From: Cytophagales bacterium
GTDB lineage: Bacteria; Bacteroidota; Bacteroidia; Cytophagales; Spirosomataceae
DNA length: 64,000 nucleotides
Direction of reading: 5' to 3'
Assembly: GCA_013298805.1 (NCBI GenBank)
Contig: JAAFIU010000001.1
Coordinates: forward strand, 1-64,000
This document shows positions 48,759 to 57,369 of this stretch, one piece after another. Each line of letters begins with the position of its first letter. The stretch's first letter is position 1. The position numbers and the translations under genes were made by a program. The notes beneath the pieces are model-generated. The model was not told where the DNA came from. It saw only the letters and a program-made list of their open reading frames with translations, and did not search any database.

Positions 48759-49412
48759 CTACTTTTTCTCATAATAAGGAGTCATTTCTGGGACTTCGAT
48801 AACGGGTGGTTTCCAGAGGATTTTTTTACCAAATTTGAACGTTATCCCTGCATTTAAACTCACTAAATTATTATAGCCTTCTGAGTACGCAATTCCTGTG
48901 TATTTTACTTTTACGAAAATCCCCAAACGGTCAACATATTCTTGAAAATGAATGCCCAAACTTGGCGAAAAACCCCAATTCAATCTTGTTCCAGTTTCTA
49001 AAGGTGGTACATAACTCCGATAAACTTCATTGATTTGAGAATCGTATTTTGTATAAAAAGCTCCTGTTTCAAGTCCTAAAAAGGGTTTTATCAAAGTCTT
49101 GCTTAAAAGGTAATACTCCCCTCCTACCGTCAATGGTACAACGGTTTTGTAAGAATACCCAAAAACTTTTGAGGAATAATCGTAATTAGAAACTGCCACC
49201 AAAGCCAAACGCATATCGTAAGCTCCCATGGTTGCCGTCGTTCTGAATTTATCGGAAAGGTGTTTTCTTAAACTCAGTTCAAAGCCCGAACCCGCAAAAT
49301 TAGCTTCATGTCCAAAGTCTTTTTCAACGGCATAACTAAAACTGGTACTGACCTGAATTTGGGCAGTTGTGACAAAGGGAAAGAGTAAACAGATGAGTAT
49401 CAGTTTTTTCAT
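48759..49412 (-). CDS. Outer membrane beta-barrel hypothetical protein
   Basis: Signal peptide, alternating beta pattern. Confidence 0.6.
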   Translation of the reverse strand: MKKLILICLLFPFVTTAQIQVSTSFSYAVEKDFGHEANFAGSGFELSLRKHLSDKFRTTATMGAYDMRLALVAVSNYDYSSKVFGYSYKTVVPLTVGGEYYLLSKTLIKPFLGLETGAFYTKYDSQINEVYRSYVPPLETGTRLNWGFSPSLGIHFQEYVDRLGIFVKVKYTGIAYSEGYNNLVSLNAGITFKFGKKILWKPPVIEVPEMTPYYEKK

Positions 49413-49504
49413 ATCTTCTATGGGCTTAGCACATATACAAAACGAATATAAGAAAAAAATGTTTACGGTACTGGTTTGATTGTCAATTAATTAAGACATT
49501 AAAA

Positions 49505-49587
49505 AATACTGTAGCTCGAAGTGGTACTTCGAGAATGGAGTCCGATTGGACATAGATTCTCGAAGTACCACTTCGAGCTACAGTATT
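49505..49587. repeat. 32-bp perfect inverted repeat whose arms are themselves palindromic
   Basis: AATACTGTAGCTCGAAGTGGTACTTCGAGAAT (49505-49536) / ATTCTCGAAGTACCACTTCGAGCTACAGTATT (49556-49587). Confidence 0.95.
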
Positions 49588-50648
49588 TACTTTAAAACAT
49601 AAGCCAAAGATTCTTCATTTTCCGTAATCCAATCGGTGATTTCTTGCACGATTTGTTTCATTGAAATTTCTGGTTTCCAGCCTGTCAAAGCCGTAACTTT
49701 TGAATTATCGGTCACGTACAAAGGAATATCCGCCGCACGGTTTTCAGTAACTGGCGTAATTGGAATAGTCTTTCCTGTTACTTCCTGACAAATTTTTGTC
49801 AATTCTTGCAATGAAGCACTTACTTCTACGCCACCGCCTACATTCAAGATTTCACCGTTCACAACATCAATATTATGTAACTGAAAATCAACGAGTTTGT
49901 ACAAATCTTTCACGTGTAGCATATCACGAGTTTGTCTGCCCGAACCACCGTACCCGATATACGCTAATTTCTGCTCCCAGTAATGTTTTGCCACCCACAG
50001 CACCATAACGCCTTGGTCGATTTTACCCATTTGCCAAGGTCCAGTCAATACGCCACAACGATTGATAACGGTTTTCATACCATAGAATTCGTTGTATTCG
50101 TGAATCATTAACTCCGAAGCCAATTTAGTTGCTCCGTACAAAGACCTCGCACCGTCCAATGGAAAATCCTCGGCAATTCCTTTGGCAGAAACACCTCTAA
50201 CGGGTTGATTATCCGTCAAAGCAAAACGAGTTTCTTGCTCTTCGTAATTCAGTTTTTCAATGGCTTTGATGGGATAAATACGGCTCGTTGAAAGGAAAAT
50301 AAAACTCGCACCGCACTTTTTGGTATAATTCAAGCAATTGATTGTTCCGACCAAATTAGTATTTATCAAATAATCAGGCGTTCCGTCTAATCCTGCTAAA
50401 ACCGAAGGTTCAGCCGATGCCTCAATGACAAAATCTACTTTTGGAAGAGCGTCAAAATCTTCTTTATTACGAATATCTCCGTGAACAAAAACTGCCCCAG
50501 CTTTCGCCAAACGAGGCAAATTGAGTTCAGAACCTTTACGTTTGAGGTTATCCAAACAGATAACTTCGTAAGTTGGATAATTACTTTTAATGTTGATGGC
50601 AAGTGCCGAACCGACAAAACCCGCCCCGCCTGTTATTAGTATTTTCAT
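49587..50648 (-). CDS. NAD-dependent epimerase/dehydratase (extended SDR)
   Basis: MKILITGGAGFVGSALAINIK, SLYGATKLASELMIHEY. Confidence 0.9.
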   Translation of the reverse strand: MKILITGGAGFVGSALAINIKSNYPTYEVICLDNLKRKGSELNLPRLAKAGAVFVHGDIRNKEDFDALPKVDFVIEASAEPSVLAGLDGTPDYLINTNLVGTINCLNYTKKCGASFIFLSTSRIYPIKAIEKLNYEEQETRFALTDNQPVRGVSAKGIAEDFPLDGARSLYGATKLASELMIHEYNEFYGMKTVINRCGVLTGPWQMGKIDQGVMVLWVAKHYWEQKLAYIGYGGSGRQTRDMLHVKDLYKLVDFQLHNIDVVNGEILNVGGGVEVSASLQELTKICQEVTGKTIPITPVTENRAADIPLYVTDNSKVTALTGWKPEISMKQIVQEITDWITENEESLAYVLK

Positions 50649-50698
50649 TTATTATTTGTTACAAAAGTTCTTATTTTTAATTTCTTTTTTATCAAGAC

Positions 50699-50814
50699 GT
50701 GAAGCGGGGGACTCGAACCCCCATAACCCTCAATCCTAAAAAGTTAAATATTTTTTCTAACAGTTCTCTATTCTAAAGCAAAGGCAGCCTTTCTTCACAC
50801 GAGGGTTGCTTCAC
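50699..50814 (-). ncRNA. tRNA-like element: canonical T-arm and 7-bp acceptor helix, no recognisable D or anticodon arm
   Basis: Minus strand: GTGAAGC-AACCCTC ... GAGGGTT-AT-GGGGG-TTCGAGT-CCCCC-GCTTCAC. Confidence 0.45.
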
Positions 50815-51119
50815 GAATAGCCATTTTTAATCTTCCCATAATCTCTGATTTTAAAAGTTCAATTACAATTACTACTACTGCAAAGAATACAATCATAGCT
50901 AAGTCAGACAAACCATCAGTTAAAATATTAGCTTTATTACATAGGCTCTTTTATATTGTTGATAGTGTATTTATTATTCACAACTAATTCATTTCTCAAA
51001 GTTCTTTGAAGTTCAAGCACATATCCTTTGAGATAATTTTCCTGCAAGGTCTGTCTGAAAATCGTATTTATTCAATTCTTCTTTAGTACAATGTTTACTT
51101 ACAATCAGTTTTTGGTATT

Positions 51120-51452
51120 TCACATATTTAATTTTCCTTCAATCATTTCTGTTTTTTGTTTAGCTTTATTTTTATCTACAATCTTAAAAACTGTGATAGA
51201 GGTCAAAACAGCTAAACAAATTCCAATGATAGTCTCAGTATTCATTTTAAAAAACAATGAAATAATTATTTGTAGAAATGTTGCAATACTATAAAATAAA
51301 ATCATAAAAATATCACCTCCTGACTTATTATGAGCAAATATCAGTAATAACATAAATACAAGCGTGTTAATGGCAAAATGCTTTAGTATATGTAAAATTG
51401 ATTTTTGCATGATTATAGTATGAAAAGTATTTGAATTTGAGAAATTCATCAT
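51120..51452 (-). CDS. Hypothetical membrane protein
   Basis: 110 aa with three hydrophobic segments. Confidence 0.5.
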   Translation of the reverse strand: MMNFSNSNTFHTIIMQKSILHILKHFAINTLVFMLLLIFAHNKSGGDIFMILFYSIATFLQIIISLFFKMNTETIIGICLAVLTSITVFKIVDKNKAKQKTEMIEGKLNM

Positions 51453-51484
51453 ATATTCTCAATACCTTTTTGAAAAAATATTTA

Positions 51485-52807
51485 TCATAACTTCCCATCC
51501 TTCATCTTCGCCAATGCTTCTTCGTATTTAAAAGTCAAACCTTTCAAGGTTTTGGCTAAATTTAAGGCTTTTTCTTCGGCGGCAATCGCTTCTGACCTGA
51601 TGCCCATTTTGTACAATAAATGTGCGTAGGTATTCCAATAATCGGGTGTTTCGTCGATCTCGTTGGCTCTTTTTGACCACATGATCGCTTTTTGCAGAAC
51701 GGCTTTTTCGCTTACATTTTTATAAAATTCATCTGCCAAACCATCTAAATCCGACGCAAAGTTAATACTTGCGTAGCGACTATGCAGTTTTTTCATGGCA
51801 TCAAATCTTACTTTCCCAATTTTCAATGAATCTTGTTTCCCTGTACGATACGGCAACATAAACTCTTGAAAATGAGCTAAATTCTGTTTATTCAATTCTT
51901 CTTTTGAAACATTCATCAAATATTTATCGGCTAAATTCTGAGCTGTTTCTATATATTTGGGCGTATTATTCGTGGATTTATAAAACTCCATGCGGTAACG
52001 CTCATTTTGTCGACCTGCTTCAATTGAATTAAGTTTTAGGTTTAAACCTGCCAACTTTTCCAATAAATCTATATTCTTAGTTCTTAAAGCATTACGAAAA
52101 TATTCCATCATGGTAGTAGCAACAGATTCGAGCGTTGAGATGCCATATTTTTTAAAAACCGCCTGATTTTGGAGCAATTCAATCGCCTTGCCGTTCAGTG
52201 TAAATGTATTTTCAGAAAGGAGTTTCAAGGTCTTTTCGGAGGTTTGCTCAGCCGTCGGAATTGCCAATAAATACTGCTCCACCAATTCCCGATTATCCAT
52301 GACCATTGCATGACGTTTATTGATAAAATCCGCCAAGAAATTAGCATCTCTTTTTCCTGCTCGATATTGAGTTTCGTAGTCTTCCAAACGTCCTTCTCGG
52401 TACTGATTCAAAGCATTATCCACCGATTTTAAAAATTCAGACACGGGCATATAACCTGCATCTGTCAATAAAACATTTTGATTTTTATCTGCCCAAACCA
52501 AAAACGGATAAGCACTCACTTCAAATTTACGAGCCAAGTTTGGCCCTTCGCCTTTTTCTGCGTCAATTTTGAAATTGATAAAATTGGCATTCATTTTTTG
52601 AATGACTTCGGGTTTGGAATAAACCTTTTGTTCCAATTGCTTACAAGGGCCGCACCAAGTTGTGAAAAAATCAATAAAAATGGGTTTATTTTGGGCTTTT
52701 GCTTTGGCAACGGTTTCTTGCCAAGAACCTTTTTCAAAATTGATTTCTTGGGCTTGAGTCGAGAGAATCGTGAAGGATAAAAATATGGTTGTGAGGATTT
52801 TTTTCAT
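51485..52807 (-). CDS. Thioredoxin-family protein with C-terminal TPR-like region
   Basis: PIFIDFFTTWCGPCKQLEQKVYS. Confidence 0.88.
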   Translation of the reverse strand: MKKILTTIFLSFTILSTQAQEINFEKGSWQETVAKAKAQNKPIFIDFFTTWCGPCKQLEQKVYSKPEVIQKMNANFINFKIDAEKGEGPNLARKFEVSAYPFLVWADKNQNVLLTDAGYMPVSEFLKSVDNALNQYREGRLEDYETQYRAGKRDANFLADFINKRHAMVMDNRELVEQYLLAIPTAEQTSEKTLKLLSENTFTLNGKAIELLQNQAVFKKYGISTLESVATTMMEYFRNALRTKNIDLLEKLAGLNLKLNSIEAGRQNERYRMEFYKSTNNTPKYIETAQNLADKYLMNVSKEELNKQNLAHFQEFMLPYRTGKQDSLKIGKVRFDAMKKLHSRYASINFASDLDGLADEFYKNVSEKAVLQKAIMWSKRANEIDETPDYWNTYAHLLYKMGIRSEAIAAEEKALNLAKTLKGLTFKYEEALAKMKDGKL

Positions 52808-52830
52808 TGGGATTTTTACTTGAAGGTTAG

Positions 52831-52938
52831 AACACGGATTTAACAGATGCTTCGCAACACGGATTTAAAAGGTTTTTTAGAAACTATTATTATAAAAAAT
52901 CATAATCTGTGTTGCGAAGCATCCGTTTAATCCGTGTT
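52831..52938. repeat. Word-repeat inverted repeat ('AACACGGATT' family)
   Basis: AACACGGATTTAACAGATGCTTCGCAACACGGATT / AATCTGTGTTGCGAAGCATCCGTTTAATCCGTGTT. Confidence 0.9.
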
Positions 52939-52945
52939 CCAAAAC

Positions 52946-53455
52946 CTACGCTCGCCATTTATCAATTTGCTGTGGCACCACGTCAATTGCTTTTTCAATA
53001 ACTTTTGGAGCGAGTGGTTTTACGATTGGGTAAAGATAAGTATTTTCTGTTTCTTTCGGAGGGAGTTTTATGCCAATGGAAGACGTAAGCCAAAGAAAAA
53101 TACTAATCCCGAACGCCCACGTAAATGCCCCTACAATTGACCCTGCGAGCGAGTCAAAACTGCCAAAAACAGTATAGCGAATGGATTTTCTGAGCATCCA
53201 ACCTAATTTATTAATCAGAAAAACAATAGGGAAAAATACCGCTCCGAAGCCAATATACGGCATGAGTCTTTCGGTCAGGCGATTGCTAATAAAAGGAGAA
53301 ATCCAGTCGGTAGCATAACCTAAAACTCGAAAACCAATAATGACTGATACCACGAAAGCAGCAATAGAAATTACCTCGATGATGATGCCTCGTTGGTAGC
53401 CAATATACGCTCCCCAGAGTGTTGGGAGAAGGATTAGAATGTCGATTAATTTCAT
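52946..53455 (-). CDS. CvpA family membrane protein
   Basis: LIDILILLPTLWGAYIGYQRGIIIEV; ATG at 53455 (ORF-track N-terminus is repeat). Confidence 0.85.
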   Translation of the reverse strand: MKLIDILILLPTLWGAYIGYQRGIIIEVISIAAFVVSVIIGFRVLGYATDWISPFISNRLTERLMPYIGFGAVFFPIVFLINKLGWMLRKSIRYTVFGSFDSLAGSIVGAFTWAFGISIFLWLTSSIGIKLPPKETENTYLYPIVKPLAPKVIEKAIDVVPQQIDKWRA

Positions 53456-53536
53456 GTGGTGATGAATTATGAATGATGAGTGATGAGTAAAAAGTGGACT
53501 CAATAACTCATCACTTATAACTCATCTCTCATCATT
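53456..53536. repeat. Word-repeat inverted repeat (same vocabulary as 16635-16705)
   Basis: GATGAATTATGAATGATGAGTGATGAGT / ACTCATCACTTATAACTCATCTCTCATCATT. Confidence 0.85.
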
Positions 53537-53540
53537 AAAA

Positions 53541-53996
53541 CTACGCCAAAAGTGCTTTAACCATCGCAGAAACGACTTTTCCGTCGGCTAAACCAGCTAA
53601 TTCTTTGGTAGCAACTCCCATCATTTTGCCCATATCCGACGGAGCAGAAGCACCCACACGAGCTTTGATTTCTTCTAATTTTGCTTTCAATTCATCTTCC
53701 GTTAATTGCTTTGGTAATAATTCTTCGATGATTGTCAATTCGATTTGCTCTTTTTCAGCTAAATCAGTACGTCCTTGAGCAACAAAAATTTCTAAAGAAT
53801 CTCTACGTTGTTTGGCAGCTTTTGTTAAAAGTTTCAATTCAACATCTGCTGACAATTCCCCTCCTGATATATTTGTTGCGGAAGTTTCTTCCAATAAAAT
53901 CAATGATTTGATAGCACGAAGTGTACGAAGACGGTCTTGGTCTTTGGCACGCATAGCATCTTTAATGCTATTGTCGATATTAGTTTTTAAAGACAT
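53541..53996 (-). CDS. GatB/YqeY domain protein
   Basis: IKDAMRAKDQDRLRTLRAIKSLI, MGKMMGVATKELAGLADGKVVSAMVKALL. Confidence 0.92.
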   Translation of the reverse strand: MSLKTNIDNSIKDAMRAKDQDRLRTLRAIKSLILLEETSATNISGGELSADVELKLLTKAAKQRRDSLEIFVAQGRTDLAEKEQIELTIIEELLPKQLTEDELKAKLEEIKARVGASAPSDMGKMMGVATKELAGLADGKVVSAMVKALLA

Positions 53997-54180
53997 TTTA
54001 TAAAAAGTTCTAAGTTTTACGTTCTGTGTTTTGTATTTGCCCTTAACTTTGGGACATTCAGAGAACATCAAATTGTTATTCTGTGTTCACAAAGATAATA
54101 AAACCGTTATTGGTTATTGGACATTGGTTATTAGTATTTTCACTAACTCCTAAACCCTAACCACTAACACCTTAAATATT

Positions 54181-54903
54181 ATGACTAAATTAAGCGTAAA
54201 TATCAACAAAATAGCGACCCTTCGTAACTCACGAGGTGGCGACAATCCAAATGTTGTAAAAGTAGCCTTGGACTGCGAGCGTTTCGGTGCGGAAGGAATT
54301 ACCGTACACCCACGCCCTGACGAACGCCATATTCGTTACCAAGACGTGTATGATTTGAAAGAAGTCATTACAACTGAATTTAACATCGAAGGAAACCCTA
54401 CCGAAGCTAAATTTGTGGAATTAGTGCTTGCCAATCGTCCAACCCAAGTAACGCTTGTACCCGATGCTTTAGGTGCGGTTACTTCCAATGCAGGTTGGGA
54501 TACCATAAAATATAAAAGCCTTTTACAAGACCTGATTGCCCAATTTCAAGAAGCAGGAATCAGAACGTCAATCTTCGTGGATGCCGACCCACGTATGGTA
54601 GAAGGAGCGAAAGAAACGGGAACGGACAGAATAGAATTATACACCGAACCGTATGCCGAAAACTATTTCAAAAATCGTGAATTGGCCATAAAGGATTTTA
54701 TAGTAGCCGCTCAAAAAGCCAATGAATTAGGCTTAGGCATCAATGCAGGACACGATTTGAGTTTGGATAATTTGCGTTATTTCCAACAAAATATTCCCAA
54801 TCTCTTAGAAGTTTCCATTGGTCACGCCTTGATTTGTGATGCGTTGTATTTAGGTTTGGAGAATACGGTTCAGTTGTATTTGCGGGAGACGAAGACGGAG
54901 TAG
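54181..54903 (+). CDS. pdxJ: Pyridoxine 5'-phosphate synthase
   Basis: [56 protein letters not shown]. Confidence 0.96.
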   Translation: MTKLSVNINKIATLRNSRGGDNPNVVKVALDCERFGAEGITVHPRPDERHIRYQDVYDLKEVITTEFNIEGNPTEAKFVELVLANRPTQVTLVPDALGAVTSNAGWDTIKYKSLLQDLIAQFQEAGIRTSIFVDADPRMVEGAKETGTDRIELYTEPYAENYFKNRELAIKDFIVAAQKANELGLGINAGHDLSLDNLRYFQQNIPNLLEVSIGHALICDALYLGLENTVQLYLRETKTE

Positions 54904-54922
54904 TTTTTAAAATATCAACCAA

Positions 54923-57271
54923 ATGATTTTCAAATACTTCCAACAGAATTACCCCCCATTCCTAAAAAGAATTTTTCAATATAAAGCCGTAAGAGTTATT
55001 TCTTACGGCTTGTTGCTTTTCATTGCCTTAGATTTCATTTTTCCCTTCAAAGTTCAACCCAATTATTCTACCCTAATTACTGATTCGGAAGGGAAAGTGC
55101 TTCATGCTTTTTTGAATAATCAAGATAAATGGCGAATGAAAACGGAGCTTTCGGAGATTACGCCAACGCTCGAAAAAGCCATTGTTTATAAGGAAGACCG
55201 TTGGTTTCGTTGGCATTTTGGGATAAATCCATTTGCTGTTATGCGGGCGGGCATACGTAATGTATTCACGGGCAGGCGAACTTCTGGGGCCAGTACAATC
55301 ACGATGCAAGTGGTGCGATTATTGAATCCCCAAAGTAGAACGTATTTCAATAAAATCATCGAAATTCTGCGTGCTTTTCAATTGGAAGTGCATTATTCCA
55401 AAGATGAAATCCTACAATTTTACCTAAATCTTGTGCCTTTCGGGTCGAATATCGAAGGCATAAAATCAGCTTCTATTTTGTACTTTCAGAAATCGCCCGA
55501 TGTATTGAGTTTGGCGGAGGTGATGGCTTTGGCAATTATTCCAAATCGTCCTTCAAGTTTGCGTTTGGGAATTAATAATGACTTTATTTTGAAGGAAAGA
55601 AATCGTTGGCTGAATGAATTTAAAGAATCAGAAGTATTTCATAATCAGGACATTGACGATGCTTTGAGCGAACCTTTAAACGTTCAAAGACACGAAGCGC
55701 CCAAACTTGCCCCGCATCTTTCTCTACGACTAAAAAACGAGTATCCGACCGAGGCAAATATCCATTCTTCGTTGATTCGGAATAAGCAATTGACCATTGA
55801 GAAAATTGTACAAAACTACGTGAGTCGGCTTTATGCCATGAATATTCATAATGCTGCGGTGATGGTGATAAATAACCAAACCCACCAAGTGGAGGCTTAT
55901 GTGGGTTCAGCAGATTTTAATAATCCCGTGGACGGCGGACAAGTGGATGGTGTGCGAGCGATTCGTTCACCAGGAAGTACGCTTAAACCACTTTTATACG
56001 CCACCGCTTTCGACAAAGGAATTATCACGCCCAAAACCACGATTAATGACGTTCCAACTAATTTTGGTGGTTTTGAACCTGAAAATTTCGATAAATTATT
56101 CCACGGAAAAATTACGATTGAATACGCTTTGGCAAATTCGCTAAATATTCCTGCCGTGAAATTATTGAAGGAAATTTCAACGCCCGTTTTGGTGGACAAA
56201 CTCAAAAAAGCGGATTTTCAAGCGGTAAAAAAGAATTCTTCAAAATTAGGATTATCCTTAGTTTTGGGTGGTTGTGGCGTAACTTTAGAAGAATTGACAA
56301 ATCTATTTTCAAGTTTTGCGAATGAGGGACAATTTCAGAAGGCGAAATATTTAATTGACGGCAATCATTCACAACTCACAACTCACAATTCAGAACTAAT
56401 AAGTCCTGAATCCACCTACCTAATCAACCAAATCTTAACCCAAATTACTCGTCCAGATCTACCCAACAACTACGCCTACACGTACCGAATGCCTAAAATT
56501 GCCTGGAAAACGGGAACATCTTTCGGTAAAAAAGACGCTTGGAGTATTGGCTATAATGCCAAATATACGGTTGGGATTTGGGTGGGAAATTTCTCGGGTG
56601 AAGGCGTTCCAGAACTTTCGGGAGCCAATATCGCCACGCCACTTTTATTCGACATTTTCAATACGATTGACTATAACTCCTCCTCAAAATGGTTTAAATC
56701 ACCCGAAAATATGGCGATGAGAAAGGTTTGTGCTGAAAGTGGAGACGTTCCTAATGAGTTCTGTATCAATCAAATAACGGATTATTATATTCCTAGTGTT
56801 TCTAAAATGACCTTATGTACGCACGCTAAATATGTGTATGTAAGTGCGGATGAGCGAATGAGTTATTGCTCGCATTGTATGCCTGATAGCGGGGCGGTCA
56901 GAAAGATTTATCCAAACCATGCTCCCGAGTTGGTAAGTTGGTTTGAAACCAAGCATATTCTTTACACTAATATTCCCCCGCATAACCCAAAATGTGAAAG
57001 AGTTTTTGCCGAAAATGCTCCGCAAATTGTTTATCCAGTGGATGGTTCAGAATATATTTTGGATAAAAACGATACGCAAAAATTGATGCTAAATGCCCAA
57101 GTTAGAAATGACGTGAAGGAAATTTATTGGTATATTAACGATAAATTACTACAAAAAGCAACGCCTAATACGCCCATATTTTTTATTCCAGAAACAGGAA
57201 AAATCAAGATTTCGTGTAGTGACGATAAGGGTAGAAATACCGATATTTTTGTGAAGGTGAAGTGGGAGTGA
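54923..57271 (+). CDS. pbpC: Penicillin-binding protein 1C (glycosyltransferase/transpeptidase)
   Basis: EDRWFRWHFGINPFAVMRAG, SGASTITMQVVRLL, RSPGSTLKPLLYATAF, KTGTSFGKKDAW; C-terminal BiPBP_C-like domain. Confidence 0.94.
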   Translation: MIFKYFQQNYPPFLKRIFQYKAVRVISYGLLLFIALDFIFPFKVQPNYSTLITDSEGKVLHAFLNNQDKWRMKTELSEITPTLEKAIVYKEDRWFRWHFGINPFAVMRAGIRNVFTGRRTSGASTITMQVVRLLNPQSRTYFNKIIEILRAFQLEVHYSKDEILQFYLNLVPFGSNIEGIKSASILYFQKSPDVLSLAEVMALAIIPNRPSSLRLGINNDFILKERNRWLNEFKESEVFHNQDIDDALSEPLNVQRHEAPKLAPHLSLRLKNEYPTEANIHSSLIRNKQLTIEKIVQNYVSRLYAMNIHNAAVMVINNQTHQVEAYVGSADFNNPVDGGQVDGVRAIRSPGSTLKPLLYATAFDKGIITPKTTINDVPTNFGGFEPENFDKLFHGKITIEYALANSLNIPAVKLLKEISTPVLVDKLKKADFQAVKKNSSKLGLSLVLGGCGVTLEELTNLFSSFANEGQFQKAKYLIDGNHSQLTTHNSELISPESTYLINQILTQITRPDLPNNYAYTYRMPKIAWKTGTSFGKKDAWSIGYNAKYTVGIWVGNFSGEGVPELSGANIATPLLFDIFNTIDYNSSSKWFKSPENMAMRKVCAESGDVPNEFCINQITDYYIPSVSKMTLCTHAKYVYVSADERMSYCSHCMPDSGAVRKIYPNHAPELVSWFETKHILYTNIPPHNPKCERVFAENAPQIVYPVDGSEYILDKNDTQKLMLNAQVRNDVKEIYWYINDKLLQKATPNTPIFFIPETGKIKISCSDDKGRNTDIFVKVKWE

Positions 57272-57326
57272 TACAATGAGTGATTCGGTGAATTGAGTGA
57301 TTGAGTGCGGACTCTTAACGCTCACG

Positions 57327-57364
57327 AAAAAAATAAGCCCCTGAAAATCAGGAGCTTATTTTTT
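57327..57364. terminator. Bidirectional terminator
   Basis: AAAAAAATAAGCCCCTGA / TCAGGAGCTTATTTTTT. Confidence 0.8.
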
Positions 57365-57369
57365 ATAAT

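Noticed and set aside
50699-50814. tmRNA (ssrA) gene
   Set aside because: Has an acceptor and T-arm but is far too short, with no tag-peptide frame or recognisable pseudoknots.
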